Shown one piece after another: positions 8,466 through 16,759 of a DNA stretch of 22,572 bases (positions are counted from its first letter, which is position 1; the number at the start of each line of letters is the position of its first letter). Both the position numbers and the translations under genes were made by a program. Under the pieces are notes generated by a model, which was not told where the DNA came from, did not search any database, and saw nothing but the letters and a program-made list of their open reading frames with translations. Source of the stretch: Bacteroidales bacterium UBA1180 (GTDB lineage: Bacteria > Bacteroidota > Bacteroidia > Bacteroidales > Paludibacteraceae); contig DBYS01000017.1 in NCBI GenBank assembly GCA_002310195.1, forward strand, positions 27,724 to 50,295. The letters run 5' to 3'.

Positions 8466-10406
8466 ATGAAAACGTATCAATATATAGCATTTGCGTTTGC
8501 GGCTGTAGTGCTGACAGGTTGCGATTTCTTCGATTCGAAATCTCCCTCTGCTATGGATGCCGCTACCGTTTTCTCCAACGAGAACAGCACGGAGCAAGTG
8601 ATTGCCTCTGTGTACGAGCAGTTTGGTCAGGACAAGTCCTTCCGTAACCGTCTCGCGTGTGGATATCAAGGGTTGAATACCGATGCGGAGCATGGAACGA
8701 AGAATTCCGGTAAAGCGGAATGGAACATCTACGCGATGACGCCTGCCAGCGGTGACCTCTCTACCGCCAATGGTAAGGATCCGTGGGGCTATCTCAACGC
8801 CGCCGTAGAGAAATGCAACAATATCATCGAGGGTATCGAAGAGTTCGGTACGCATACCGCAAAAATGGATTATATGCTGGGTGAAGCGTATTTTCTCCGT
8901 TCGTTCTGCTACCTCCAGATGGTGCAACTCTGGGGTGATGTGCCTCCTCGTTTTGTATCCATCTCCAAAGATCCGACAGGATTGGAGATGAAGAAAGACG
9001 ACCGCGTCAAGGTGCTTGCGCATCTACGCACTGATCTCAAGACAGCAGCGGAACTGTTGCCTTGGTCAAAAGATTGTCCGGGGTCGGCCAAAAACTCCAC
9101 TTGCCGTCCCAGCAAGGCTGCAGCGTTGGCTATGCTCGCCCGCACAGACCTCCTCTATTCCGGCAAGGGTGTTCGTCCTGCTACATGGAAGGAGGCACCA
9201 GAGTTCCTCACCAGTGACGCTGCATTGCGTGCTGAGCTCAACCAAGAGGTGTTATGGGCATGTGCGCAAATCCTGAACGAAGGAACCGAGCAGACTAAAT
9301 TCCAAACTAACTACGAGGATATCTTCAGAAAGATTTGTGGCGACGTAACCGACTATTATCAATCTGAGGTGTTCTGGGAAATCCCGTTTGCCGACGGGGC
9401 TCGTGGCCAGGTATTGCAGTACAACTGCACCAAGATGGACAAATCGCTTGGCGGCCTGCGTAACAACGAAGGCGGCTCCAGCAACTCATCGATGGGCATC
9501 GTACCTACACTCTATTATGACTTCGAGGCCACTGATGTCCGTCGCGACGTGACCATGGCGCGTTATATCTGGGTGTACGACGATGGTTCGGAATTCAATT
9601 CCGACCGCGAGAAAGTAAAGCACGCTTTCCCGAATGTGGATGTGGATAACCATGAGAAGTTCCTGTATCAGAAGCGTTCTATGATTGACAGCTGGTATGG
9701 CAACAAGTACCGCGTTGAGTGGATGAAGCGCAACCGTACGGGTAACGACGACGGTGTGAATTTCCCCATCATCCGTTACGCTGACGTCCTCCTGATGGCT
9801 GCCGAAGCTTCACTCGGTGGTATCAGTGGCGACAAACCTGCTGAAACTTACGGTATCAACGGCCAGTCATGCTTCGACCAGGTGCGTAGCCGTGCACATG
9901 CGTCCTCCAAGCCGCTCACTATGGAAAACCTCCAGGAGGAACGTAAACTGGAGTTCACCGGTGAGTACCTCCGCAAGTACGACCTCATGCGCTGGGGTAT
10001 TCTCAAGGAGACGCTCATCAATGCTCACGAACGTCTGGCTAATATGAATCAGCACGCCGGTGAGTTCGAGCAACTGCAGGATACGATATATTACAACTAC
10101 AGATACGTAGGCGATGAATACAGCTTCGCGACCGGCATCAAGGGATTCGTCATCGATTCCGTCTTTGGATTGAATAAGGGCGAACTGGGTATTCCGGAGC
10201 TGCCCGTGAGCGGTCGAATGAAAGGTTCGTTATATGCAAGCGAATCCAACGGACGTGTTCTCGCTCCGGATAACTACATGCTTTTCGACCGTGAGTTCCC
10301 TGAACGTCTCAACGGACGTCAGCTCTGGCCGATTTTCGCAGTGAACGTAGGTCAATCCAACGGCACACTCTGGAATGATTACGACTACGTAAGCGCAGGC
10401 GAATAA
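8466..10406 (+). CDS. SusD/RagB-family glycan-binding lipoprotein
   Basis: Surface lipoprotein that acts as the lid and glycan-binding partner of the SusC upstream (28-bp gap). It has 646 aa, at the long end for the family. Lipobox LTGC gives lipidation at Cys19. The N-terminal helical TPR-like part includes YMLGEAYFLRSFCYLQMVQLWGDVPP, a strong SusD signature. The C-terminal RagB part includes RYADVLLMAAEAS and LQEERKLEFTGEYLRKYDLMRWG, the typical closing motifs. Binding-site residues cannot be assigned without structure. The next gene starts 2 bp after the stop, so susD and the pectate lyase are probably translationally coupled. Confidence 0.96.
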   Translation: MKTYQYIAFAFAAVVLTGCDFFDSKSPSAMDAATVFSNENSTEQVIASVYEQFGQDKSFRNRLACGYQGLNTDAEHGTKNSGKAEWNIYAMTPASGDLSTANGKDPWGYLNAAVEKCNNIIEGIEEFGTHTAKMDYMLGEAYFLRSFCYLQMVQLWGDVPPRFVSISKDPTGLEMKKDDRVKVLAHLRTDLKTAAELLPWSKDCPGSAKNSTCRPSKAAALAMLARTDLLYSGKGVRPATWKEAPEFLTSDAALRAELNQEVLWACAQILNEGTEQTKFQTNYEDIFRKICGDVTDYYQSEVFWEIPFADGARGQVLQYNCTKMDKSLGGLRNNEGGSSNSSMGIVPTLYYDFEATDVRRDVTMARYIWVYDDGSEFNSDREKVKHAFPNVDVDNHEKFLYQKRSMIDSWYGNKYRVEWMKRNRTGNDDGVNFPIIRYADVLLMAAEASLGGISGDKPAETYGINGQSCFDQVRSRAHASSKPLTMENLQEERKLEFTGEYLRKYDLMRWGILKETLINAHERLANMNQHAGEFEQLQDTIYYNYRYVGDEYSFATGIKGFVIDSVFGLNKGELGIPELPVSGRMKGSLYASESNGRVLAPDNYMLFDREFPERLNGRQLWPIFAVNVGQSNGTLWNDYDYVSAGE

Positions 10407-10408
10407 CT

Positions 10409-11860
10409 ATGTACATGCGTGCATATATATTGTTTTTGGCTTGCCTGCCCATGCTGGCAGCCTGCAATCGGGGCAATACGCCTGATAAGCCGACCATCGA
10501 CTCCAACCAGGAGTTGGTGGCCGCCTGCCGGCACATAGAGGGCGGAGGAACTGCGGTAACAGGCGGTGACGGCGGTACAGTCTATCGCGTCAACCGACTC
10601 GATGACACCATCGATCCCAACACCGGATTCCCTGCTCCCGGCACTCTCCGTTACGCCGTCAACCAGACAGGCGCAAGACGCGTCATTTTCACCGTATCAG
10701 GCACGATTCACCTCAATAGCGAACTGCGAATCAAGAATGGCAACCTTACTATTGACGGGCAATCAGCACCCGGAGAGGGGATATGCATCGCTGACTTCCC
10801 GCTCGTTATCAACGGAGCGAGCAACGTCCTCGTCCGTTTCATCCGCGTTCGCCTTGGCGATGTGAGCAATACCGAATCCGACGCCGTCTCGGTCAATAAT
10901 GCCAACGGCGTGGTGCTCGATCATCTCAGTTGCTCCTGGTCGGTCGATGAATGCGTCAGCTGTTACGGCAACACCAACTTCACGATGCAGTATTGCATCG
11001 TCTCCGAATCGCTCAAGGAGTCTATCCACGGCAAGGGTAACCACGGCTACGGAGGTATATGGGGCGGCACAAACGCCTCCTTCCACCATAACCTGCTTGC
11101 ACATCACGACAGCCGTAATCCACGTTTCGACCATGATTACGTCAATAGCGTCAACGCCGGTCCTATCGATTATGTCAACAATGTGGTGTACAACTGGGGC
11201 GGCAACTCCGCATACGGCGGTGAAGGCTCAACCAGTACAGCCGGAGGCAGACACATCAACTTTGTGGCTAACTATTACAAACCCGGACCATCCACCGCGT
11301 CACACGTCAAAGAGCGCTTGCTCAATCCTACCACCAAATGCTCCAACTGCACGGATAAATGCGGCGGATCGGTTGAACCCGGCAAGTTCTATCTGACCGA
11401 CAATTACATGGCAGGGTCTGCCACAGTCACTACCGATAACTGGAAAGGTGTACACCCCGATGAATCGTCCAAGCTGGAGCAGTGCAAAGCTTCTATCCGC
11501 TGGGCCGATGGCTTGACTGCCCTCAGCAGCGAGCAGATAGTCCAGGCCGCTTACGAAACGGTGCTCTCCAAAGCTGGGTGCTGCCTGCACCGCGATGCCG
11601 TTGACACACGCATCGTCAATGATGTGCGAAACGGTACAGGCAAACTCATCAACACACAATCCGAAGTAGGCGGTTGGCCCAAACTCCAATCGGCAGACAT
11701 ACCCGTCGATACCGACTACGACGGCATCCCCGATGAATGGGAGACGCAATTCGGACTCAATAGCAATGATCCCCTTGACGCCCGAGCTGTCACGCTCGTC
11801 ACCGGGTTTACCAATATCGAAGTCTATATGCGCCATTTGGTGCGAGATTTGTATGACTGA
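10409..11860 (+). CDS. Pectate lyase, PL1-like, lipoprotein
   Basis: Right-handed parallel beta-helix lyase that cleaves alpha-1,4-galacturonan by beta-elimination, leaving 4,5-unsaturated oligomers. It has 483 aa from ATG 10409 (ATG 10415 is possible). Lipobox LAAC puts the lipidated Cys at 19. Typical PL1 features: GGDGGTVYRVNRLDD followed by GTLRYAVNQTGARRVIFTVSGTI, the stacked IDGQSAPGEGI segment, VRFIRVRLGD, LDHLSCSWSVDE, and HHDSRNPRF, where R236 is the likely catalytic arginine. The C-terminal DTDYDGIPDEWETQFGL resembles a thrombospondin type-3/EF-hand-like calcium-binding turn found at the end of many Bacteroidota PL1 enzymes. It starts 2 bp after susD. Surface or periplasmic placement cannot be decided from sequence. 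Confidence 0.9.
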   Translation: MYMRAYILFLACLPMLAACNRGNTPDKPTIDSNQELVAACRHIEGGGTAVTGGDGGTVYRVNRLDDTIDPNTGFPAPGTLRYAVNQTGARRVIFTVSGTIHLNSELRIKNGNLTIDGQSAPGEGICIADFPLVINGASNVLVRFIRVRLGDVSNTESDAVSVNNANGVVLDHLSCSWSVDECVSCYGNTNFTMQYCIVSESLKESIHGKGNHGYGGIWGGTNASFHHNLLAHHDSRNPRFDHDYVNSVNAGPIDYVNNVVYNWGGNSAYGGEGSTSTAGGRHINFVANYYKPGPSTASHVKERLLNPTTKCSNCTDKCGGSVEPGKFYLTDNYMAGSATVTTDNWKGVHPDESSKLEQCKASIRWADGLTALSSEQIVQAAYETVLSKAGCCLHRDAVDTRIVNDVRNGTGKLINTQSEVGGWPKLQSADIPVDTDYDGIPDEWETQFGLNSNDPLDARAVTLVTGFTNIEVYMRHLVRDLYD

Positions 11861-11886
11861 TTATTAATTCGCAAACAAAATAGGTT

Positions 11887-13374
11887 ATGAAGAAATTCCT
11901 TTTTGCCATATTGGCGCTTGTAGCTGTTTCCGCTTATGCGCAAAACCCTTACGACAAGTACTACACCAACCTCCCTTGTGCCGTTGAGCATGTTCAGCCG
12001 GTAGTGATCCCTGATTACACCGTGACGCTCACCGACTTCGGAGCCGTTGGAGATGGCCAAACGGATTGCTCCGAGGCATTCGCTGCCGCCATCAAGCACC
12101 TGAAGAAACAAGGCGGAGGACACCTCATCGTTCCTGACGGCAAGTGGTTCACCGGCCCCATTAAGCTCATCAGCAATTTTGATCTCCATCTCGCTGACAA
12201 TGCGACTATCATCTTCTCGCCAAACAAGGAATTGTATGTGCAACCTTCCGATACACTGCGCGACGGAAACAAGAAATGCTACGCACTCATACACGGCTCC
12301 AAACTTGAGAATGTGGCCATTACCGGTTATGGTACACTCGACGGACAAGGTATCTATTGGCGCCCTGTGAAGCAAAAGAAAGTAAACGAAGAACTGTGGG
12401 AAGAACTGCTGGCAATGGGCGGAAAAGTGATGGCGGACGGTAACAGTAAGAATTGGAAGATTTGGTATCCGTTTGGATTGAAGAAAGAATACAACGTGCC
12501 CAATATTGCATCGGATGCTGTCACCCAAGAGAAAATGCGACCGCACTTGGTCAACATCACTGACTCCAAAAACGTACTGATCGAGCACGTACACTTGCTC
12601 AACTCGCCTAAGTTCCATCTGGTACCGACCCGTATTCAGAACCTAATCATCGACGGTGTCAATATCCGCTGCCCGCATTGGGCGCAGAACGGCGATGCCA
12701 TGGATCCCGGTAATGTACAAGTGGCACTCATCGTCAATTGTAACATCTCGTGCGGTGACGATGGCATCTGTATGAAAGGCGGAGTGGGACAGAAGGGTGT
12801 CGAAGCCGGTCCGCAACGCGACTTCCTCATCTGCAACGATACTGTCTATCGTGCACACGGCGGATTCGTCATCGGTTCTGAGTTCAGCGGCGGTATGCAG
12901 CGACTCGTCGTCAAGGATTGCCGATTCGAGGGAACGGATATCGGTTGCCGCTTCAAATCCGCTCCCGGACGTGGCGGCTGGTGTGAGGATATATATTGCT
13001 ACGATATCATCATGAAGAATATCGTCGAATCCGCTTTCCTTATCCAGTCCGGCTATGCTGACCGGGGAGCAGGAGTCAGCGCAACCGACAAAGATAACAA
13101 GGACGCGTTCTTCCCTGATTGGTCAAACATCACCTTCCGCAATATAACCTGCATCGGCTCCAAACAAGCGGTGGATATTCAGGGATTCAAGGGCAAACCC
13201 GTACACAACGTACTCTTTGACAACGTGACTGTCATTGGTAACAAAGGCGGTGCCAAAATAGAGTGGGCGGAGGATATCAAATTCGTCAACTGCAATATCA
13301 ACCCCAAGCCAATGCCCATTGAGGATTACAAGAAAATCAAAAACGTTATCTACAACGGTAACATAGTGGAATAA
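11887..13374 (+). CDS. GH28 polygalacturonase, secreted
   Basis: Beta-helix glycoside hydrolase of family 28, hydrolysing galacturonan (495 aa). The N-terminal signal peptide ends AYAQ without a lipobox, so it is probably soluble in the periplasm. The GH28 active-site set is complete: D270 and D273 in NGDAMDP (the NTD motif of other members), D291/D292 in CGDDGIC, H324 in AHGGFVIGSE, and R355-F356-K357 in the RFK segment (family R-I-K). The N-terminal FGAVGDGQTDCSEAF and GPIKLISNFDLHL are also standard. Exo- versus endo-action is not determined; long inserts near residues 145-220 suggest an exo-acting or oligosaccharide enzyme. The next GH28 gene starts 5 bp after its stop. Confidence 0.93.
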   Translation: MKKFLFAILALVAVSAYAQNPYDKYYTNLPCAVEHVQPVVIPDYTVTLTDFGAVGDGQTDCSEAFAAAIKHLKKQGGGHLIVPDGKWFTGPIKLISNFDLHLADNATIIFSPNKELYVQPSDTLRDGNKKCYALIHGSKLENVAITGYGTLDGQGIYWRPVKQKKVNEELWEELLAMGGKVMADGNSKNWKIWYPFGLKKEYNVPNIASDAVTQEKMRPHLVNITDSKNVLIEHVHLLNSPKFHLVPTRIQNLIIDGVNIRCPHWAQNGDAMDPGNVQVALIVNCNISCGDDGICMKGGVGQKGVEAGPQRDFLICNDTVYRAHGGFVIGSEFSGGMQRLVVKDCRFEGTDIGCRFKSAPGRGGWCEDIYCYDIIMKNIVESAFLIQSGYADRGAGVSATDKDNKDAFFPDWSNITFRNITCIGSKQAVDIQGFKGKPVHNVLFDNVTVIGNKGGAKIEWAEDIKFVNCNINPKPMPIEDYKKIKNVIYNGNIVE

Positions 13375-13379
13375 CAGTT

Positions 13380-14927
13380 ATGAACAAGTTCCTTTCTCTC
13401 ATATTTCCGGTGCTTATCCTTACCGCCTGTGCCGGCCAACCGGAGTATCAGACAACCTGTCAGGCTGATATCGACGGTCTGACCCGTTCGGCAGCATTTG
13501 TTATGCCGCGAATTAGTCTGCCGCAGTTTGCTGATCGCACGTTCTCTGTGCTGGATTACGGAGCTGATCCTACGGGCGTTGCGTTGTCCACCGATGCCAT
13601 CCAACGTGCTATCGACGAGTGCTCGGCTGCCGGTGGAGGTACGGTTGTCATTCCCGAAGGTATATACCTTACTGCACCGCTTACGCTTAAATCCAACGTT
13701 CGGCTTTATACCGACTACAACTGCTTTGTCCTGTTCTCGCACGATCTCAATCTGTACGAGATTCACGATGAGTGGTTCGAGGGCATACCTACCAAACGTT
13801 GCACCAGTCCGCTCAATGCGCTGGGTGCCGAGAATATAGCTATCACCGGTCACGGCACATTCAACGGCAACGGCGATTGGTGGCGCCCGGTCAAGAAGCC
13901 TAAGATGTCGGAAACGCAGTGGAAGAGCCATCTCCGGGAGAAAGGCGGTGTCGTTGCTGAGAATAACATCTGGTATCCCGATTCAGGCTCTATCGTAGCG
14001 CAATCCTACTGCCTTGATCAGAACGTGCCTGTAATCACCGACGATGCCCTCTGGCCGCAAGTCAAATCCTTCCTGCGCCCTGTACTCCTGCATTTTGTTG
14101 GATGCCGGAATGTCCTGCTGGAGGGTGTGACCTTTGAGAACTCTCCCGCATGGAATGTACATCCTTTGGGCTGCGAGAATTTGGTGGTCAATAGCGTCAC
14201 CATCCGCAACCCCTGGTATAGCCAGAACGGCGATGGCATTGACATTGAGTCGTGCAAGAATGTCGTGATAGTGGGTTCCACCTTTGACGTAGGTGACGAT
14301 GCTATCTGCATGAAATCCGGTAAGGACAAACCCGGGCGAGACCGCGGTATCCCTACCGAAAACGTGGTGGTTGATCACTGCGTGGTCTATCACGGCCACG
14401 GAGGGTTTGTGTGCGGCTCTGAGATGTCGGGAGGAATCAAGAACGTCGAGGTGCGCAACAATCTGTACATCGGCACGGATGTCGGCCTGCGGTTCAAATC
14501 CACGCGCGGACGGGGTGGAGTGGTCGAGAACATCTATATCAAGGATGTCAATATGGTCAATATCCCCAACGAAGGACTGATTTTCGACCTCTTCTACGGT
14601 GGCAAGGGGTCAGGCGAAGAAACCGAGGAAGAACTGGCAGCACGCATGAGTGCCGAAGCACCCGAGGTCAGCGAAGAGACACCCGCTTTCCGCAATATCG
14701 TCATCGAGAATGTCAAAGGTGCCAATATCAAGAAGGCAATTCTGTTCAACGGACTGCCCGAGATGAAGATTCAGAACGTCACCTTGCGTAACATCACGAT
14801 CAGTGCCGAGACAGGCGCACTGTTCCGTCAGACCGACGGCCTGATGCTTGACAACGTACACATATCCGTAACCAAAGGCGAACCGCTCATGTTTGCGCCT
14901 ACTGTTGAGAATGTCAAGATCGACTAA
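13380..14927 (+). CDS. GH28 polygalacturonase, lipoprotein
   Basis: Second GH28 enzyme (515 aa), a paralogue of the one just upstream but membrane-anchored: lipobox LTAC with Cys17. Catalytic residues: D285 and D288 in NGDGIDIES, D306/D307 in VGDDAICMKSG, H340 in HGHGGFVCGSEMSGG, and R371-F372-K373 in RFKSTRGRGG. Like its neighbour it has a WWRPVKK segment and a long insert before the active site (about residues 160-240). An acidic, Glu-rich stretch near 415-435 is absent from the upstream paralogue. Its last 17 bp overlap the predicted start of the DUF4861 gene. The two GH28 enzymes may act at different chain positions or on different substituted ends; sequence does not show which. Confidence 0.92.
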   Translation: MNKFLSLIFPVLILTACAGQPEYQTTCQADIDGLTRSAAFVMPRISLPQFADRTFSVLDYGADPTGVALSTDAIQRAIDECSAAGGGTVVIPEGIYLTAPLTLKSNVRLYTDYNCFVLFSHDLNLYEIHDEWFEGIPTKRCTSPLNALGAENIAITGHGTFNGNGDWWRPVKKPKMSETQWKSHLREKGGVVAENNIWYPDSGSIVAQSYCLDQNVPVITDDALWPQVKSFLRPVLLHFVGCRNVLLEGVTFENSPAWNVHPLGCENLVVNSVTIRNPWYSQNGDGIDIESCKNVVIVGSTFDVGDDAICMKSGKDKPGRDRGIPTENVVVDHCVVYHGHGGFVCGSEMSGGIKNVEVRNNLYIGTDVGLRFKSTRGRGGVVENIYIKDVNMVNIPNEGLIFDLFYGGKGSGEETEEELAARMSAEAPEVSEETPAFRNIVIENVKGANIKKAILFNGLPEMKIQNVTLRNITISAETGALFRQTDGLMLDNVHISVTKGEPLMFAPTVENVKID

Positions 14928-15897
14928 AATACTAGGACGCCTAGGATTCCTAGGGTGCCTAGGTCTCCTGGTTTCCTGCACACCGAGAGTGGCTACCTCG
15001 TTCTGGCGAATCGGCACGCCCGCCGATTCGACAAGGAAAGGGTATGCTGTGCTCCATGAGGGGGAAAAAGTACGCCACTGCTATCCTATCACCGAATGGA
15101 CGGATACACCTGACAAGGATACTTACCACAGCCTGCACCACCACGGCGTGGCTGTGGAAAGCGAACTGATGGCGTACCGCATCTATTTCGACAAGAAGCA
15201 GACTATCGACCCCTATTGCAAGCGCACACCCGGGCTCGAGTTGGCACAGAGCTACTGGTACCCCAACGACAGCCTCTTGGCTGCCGGTTACGGCTATGAT
15301 ATACTCCGTGTGTCGGGTACGGTAGGTGTAGGCTCGGTTAAGTACTGGAGTGGTGAGAAACACGTACACATCGATCCCGTAGCCGAGCGCTCGCAACGTA
15401 TCGTGCAGCAGTCACGTGACAAGGCAACCGTTGAGGTGGCAGTCAGCGGTTGGGAGGTGGAAGGCAAACAAGTGGACATGACGGTAAAATATACACTCTG
15501 TGCCGGACACCGCGATATGCGATGCGATGTCAACCTTAGCAGTCCCGTTGCGGGACTTTGCACCGGCGTACAGGCTGTACCCGTCAAATCCGCCAACCCC
15601 GAATGGGCACACCTTGAGTTGCCCAACGGAATGCTCCTCGCCTCCTGGGGAACGGATTACCCGGTGAACGATACAGTCAAGTATGCCAAGGAAACGGTCG
15701 GTTTGGCGGTGTTCATCCCCAAGCAGTATGCCGGAGCGGTTGTGCACGACCAATCCAACCAACTCTGCCTGTTAAAACAATCTATGCCCCACTTCTATTT
15801 GACCTGTGTAGGTGCTACCAAGGAATCTCACCCCGTGGCTACTAACATGACCGAATGGTTGACCTACCTGCGCAGTTGGGCTGCCAAACTGAAATAA
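14911..15897 (+). CDS. DUF4861-family lipoprotein (first copy)
   Basis: Member of the DUF4861 family, recurrent in Bacteroidota pectin loci and without a function I can assign. From ATG 14911 it has 328 aa. A TTG at 14893 would give a longer form, but that region is coding for the upstream GH28, with which even the ATG start overlaps by 17 bp. The signal peptide is odd: residues 8-19 are the repeating tripeptides LGR-LGF-LGC-LGL, encoded by a 9-bp tandem repeat, followed by lipobox LVSC with Cys23. The mature part shows family motifs such as YHSLHHHGVAVESELMAYRIYFD, SYWYPNDSLLAAGYGYDIL and GTVGVGSVKYW. It is mostly beta-strand in character and likely periplasmic. Recognition is by motif memory; function unknown. 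Confidence 0.82.
   Translation: MSRSTKILGRLGFLGCLGLLVSCTPRVATSFWRIGTPADSTRKGYAVLHEGEKVRHCYPITEWTDTPDKDTYHSLHHHGVAVESELMAYRIYFDKKQTIDPYCKRTPGLELAQSYWYPNDSLLAAGYGYDILRVSGTVGVGSVKYWSGEKHVHIDPVAERSQRIVQQSRDKATVEVAVSGWEVEGKQVDMTVKYTLCAGHRDMRCDVNLSSPVAGLCTGVQAVPVKSANPEWAHLELPNGMLLASWGTDYPVNDTVKYAKETVGLAVFIPKQYAGAVVHDQSNQLCLLKQSMPHFYLTCVGATKESHPVATNMTEWLTYLRSWAAKLK
14931..14975 (+). repeat. 9-bp tandem repeat inside a lipoprotein signal peptide
   Basis: Four clear units plus one degenerate unit of consensus CCTAGGxxx start 4 bp after the GH28 stop codon. Each of the second to fourth units contains the palindrome CCTAGG; the first has ACTAGG. The period is a multiple of three, so each unit encodes Leu-Gly-X and the array makes up the hydrophobic core of the signal peptide. 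Gain or loss of a unit would keep frame and change only the core's length. Confidence 0.85.
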
Positions 15898-15921
15898 AAT
15901 ATAAATCATAAATAATAAATA
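15894..15921 (+). repeat. 7-bp tandem array, DUF4861-kduD junction
   Basis: Four units of consensus ATAAATA (variants ATAAAAT and ATAAATC). The first unit contains the TAA stop of the DUF4861 gene (15895-15897) and the array ends 3 bp before the kduD ATG. It occupies essentially the entire intergenic space and serves as the kduD leader. Confidence 0.8.
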
Positions 15922-15924
15922 ATT

Positions 15925-16728
15925 ATGTCAAATCCTTTTTCATTGGAAGGTAAGAATGCCTGGATCACAGGCGCTTGCTATGGGATAGGTTTTGCTATCG
16001 CGAAGGCGTTTGCCGGAGCAGGGGCTAAGGAGATCATCTTCAATGCCCGTAGTGAAGAGGCTATCGCCAAAGCAATCGATGACTACCATGCTGAGGGCAT
16101 CACAAATGTGCACGGATATGTGTGCGATGTCACCGATGAGAATGCCGTCAAGTCGCTTGTTGAGCGCATTCATGCCGAGGTCGGACAAATCGATATTCTC
16201 GTCAACAACGCCGGTATCATCAAGCGTATCCCGATGCATGAGATGAAGCGCTCGGAGTTCCAGGCTGTCATCGACATTGATCTTGTTGCCCCCTATATCG
16301 TCAGCGCAGCAGTGCTGCCGGAGATGATGGAGCGCCGCGAAGGTAAGATCATCAATATCTGCTCCATGATGTCCGAACTCGGTCGTGAGACCGTTAGCGC
16401 TTACGCAGCTGCCAAGGGCGGACTGAAAATGCTCACGCGTAACATCTGCTCCGAGTACGGCGCATACAACATCCAGTGCAACGGCCTTGGTCCGGGTTAC
16501 ATTGCTACCCCGCAAACAGCCCCGTTGCGTGAACGTCAACCGGACGGTAGCCGTCATCCGTTTGACTCGTTCATCTGTGCCAAGACTCCTGCTGGACGCT
16601 GGCTCGATCCCGATGAACTCGGCGGTCCCGCTGTGTTCCTCGCTTCACACGCAAGCGATGCCGTAAACGGCCATATATTGTATGTTGACGGAGGCATCTT
16701 AGCTTATATCGGCAAACAACCCGAATAA
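15925..16728 (+). CDS. kduD: 2-dehydro-3-deoxy-D-gluconate 5-dehydrogenase (SDR family)
   Basis: Classical short-chain dehydrogenase/reductase, 267 aa. It reduces 2,5-diketo-3-deoxygluconate, the KduI product, to KDG with NAD(P)H in the cytoplasm. Visible motifs: cofactor loop TGACYGIG near residue 15, NNAG in the beta-4 strand, catalytic Ser in NICSMMSE, YAAAK (Tyr-x-x-x-Lys), and the substrate-side PGYIATPQTAPLRERQ. The C terminus YVDGGILAYIGKQPE is shared by Bacteroidota proteins commonly labelled gluconate 5-dehydrogenase. Sequence alone does not separate KduD from gluconate 5-dehydrogenase; kduI two genes downstream and the pectin setting support KduD. It lies between the two DUF4861 genes and is flanked on both sides by AT-rich heptamer arrays. 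Confidence 0.88.
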   Translation: MSNPFSLEGKNAWITGACYGIGFAIAKAFAGAGAKEIIFNARSEEAIAKAIDDYHAEGITNVHGYVCDVTDENAVKSLVERIHAEVGQIDILVNNAGIIKRIPMHEMKRSEFQAVIDIDLVAPYIVSAAVLPEMMERREGKIINICSMMSELGRETVSAYAAAKGGLKMLTRNICSEYGAYNIQCNGLGPGYIATPQTAPLRERQPDGSRHPFDSFICAKTPAGRWLDPDELGGPAVFLASHASDAVNGHILYVDGGILAYIGKQPE

Positions 16729-16731
16729 AAC

Positions 16732-16759
16732 CATAAATCATAAATTATAAATCATAAAT
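16732..16759 (+). repeat. 7-bp tandem array running into a start codon
   Basis: Four units of CATAAAT (third unit TATAAAT) start 3 bp after the kduD stop. The A and T of the next gene's ATG (16758-16760) are the last two bases of the fourth unit, so the start codon is created by the array's edge. It is closely related in sequence to the array at 15894-15921. Confidence 0.85.

Noticed and set aside
11824..12618. Long open frame on the minus strand (264 codons) opposite the first GH28 gene
   Set aside because: It mirrors codon bias of the sense gene, has no recognisable domain, and overlaps a complete GH28 with all catalytic residues.
14893..14910. TTG start for the first DUF4861 protein
   Set aside because: The extra residues lie in the GH28 coding end; the ATG at 14911 gives a cleaner lipoprotein signal.
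14931..14975. CRISPR-like array
   Set aside because: Units are 9 bp with no spacers, and no cas genes are present; it is a simple tandem repeat.
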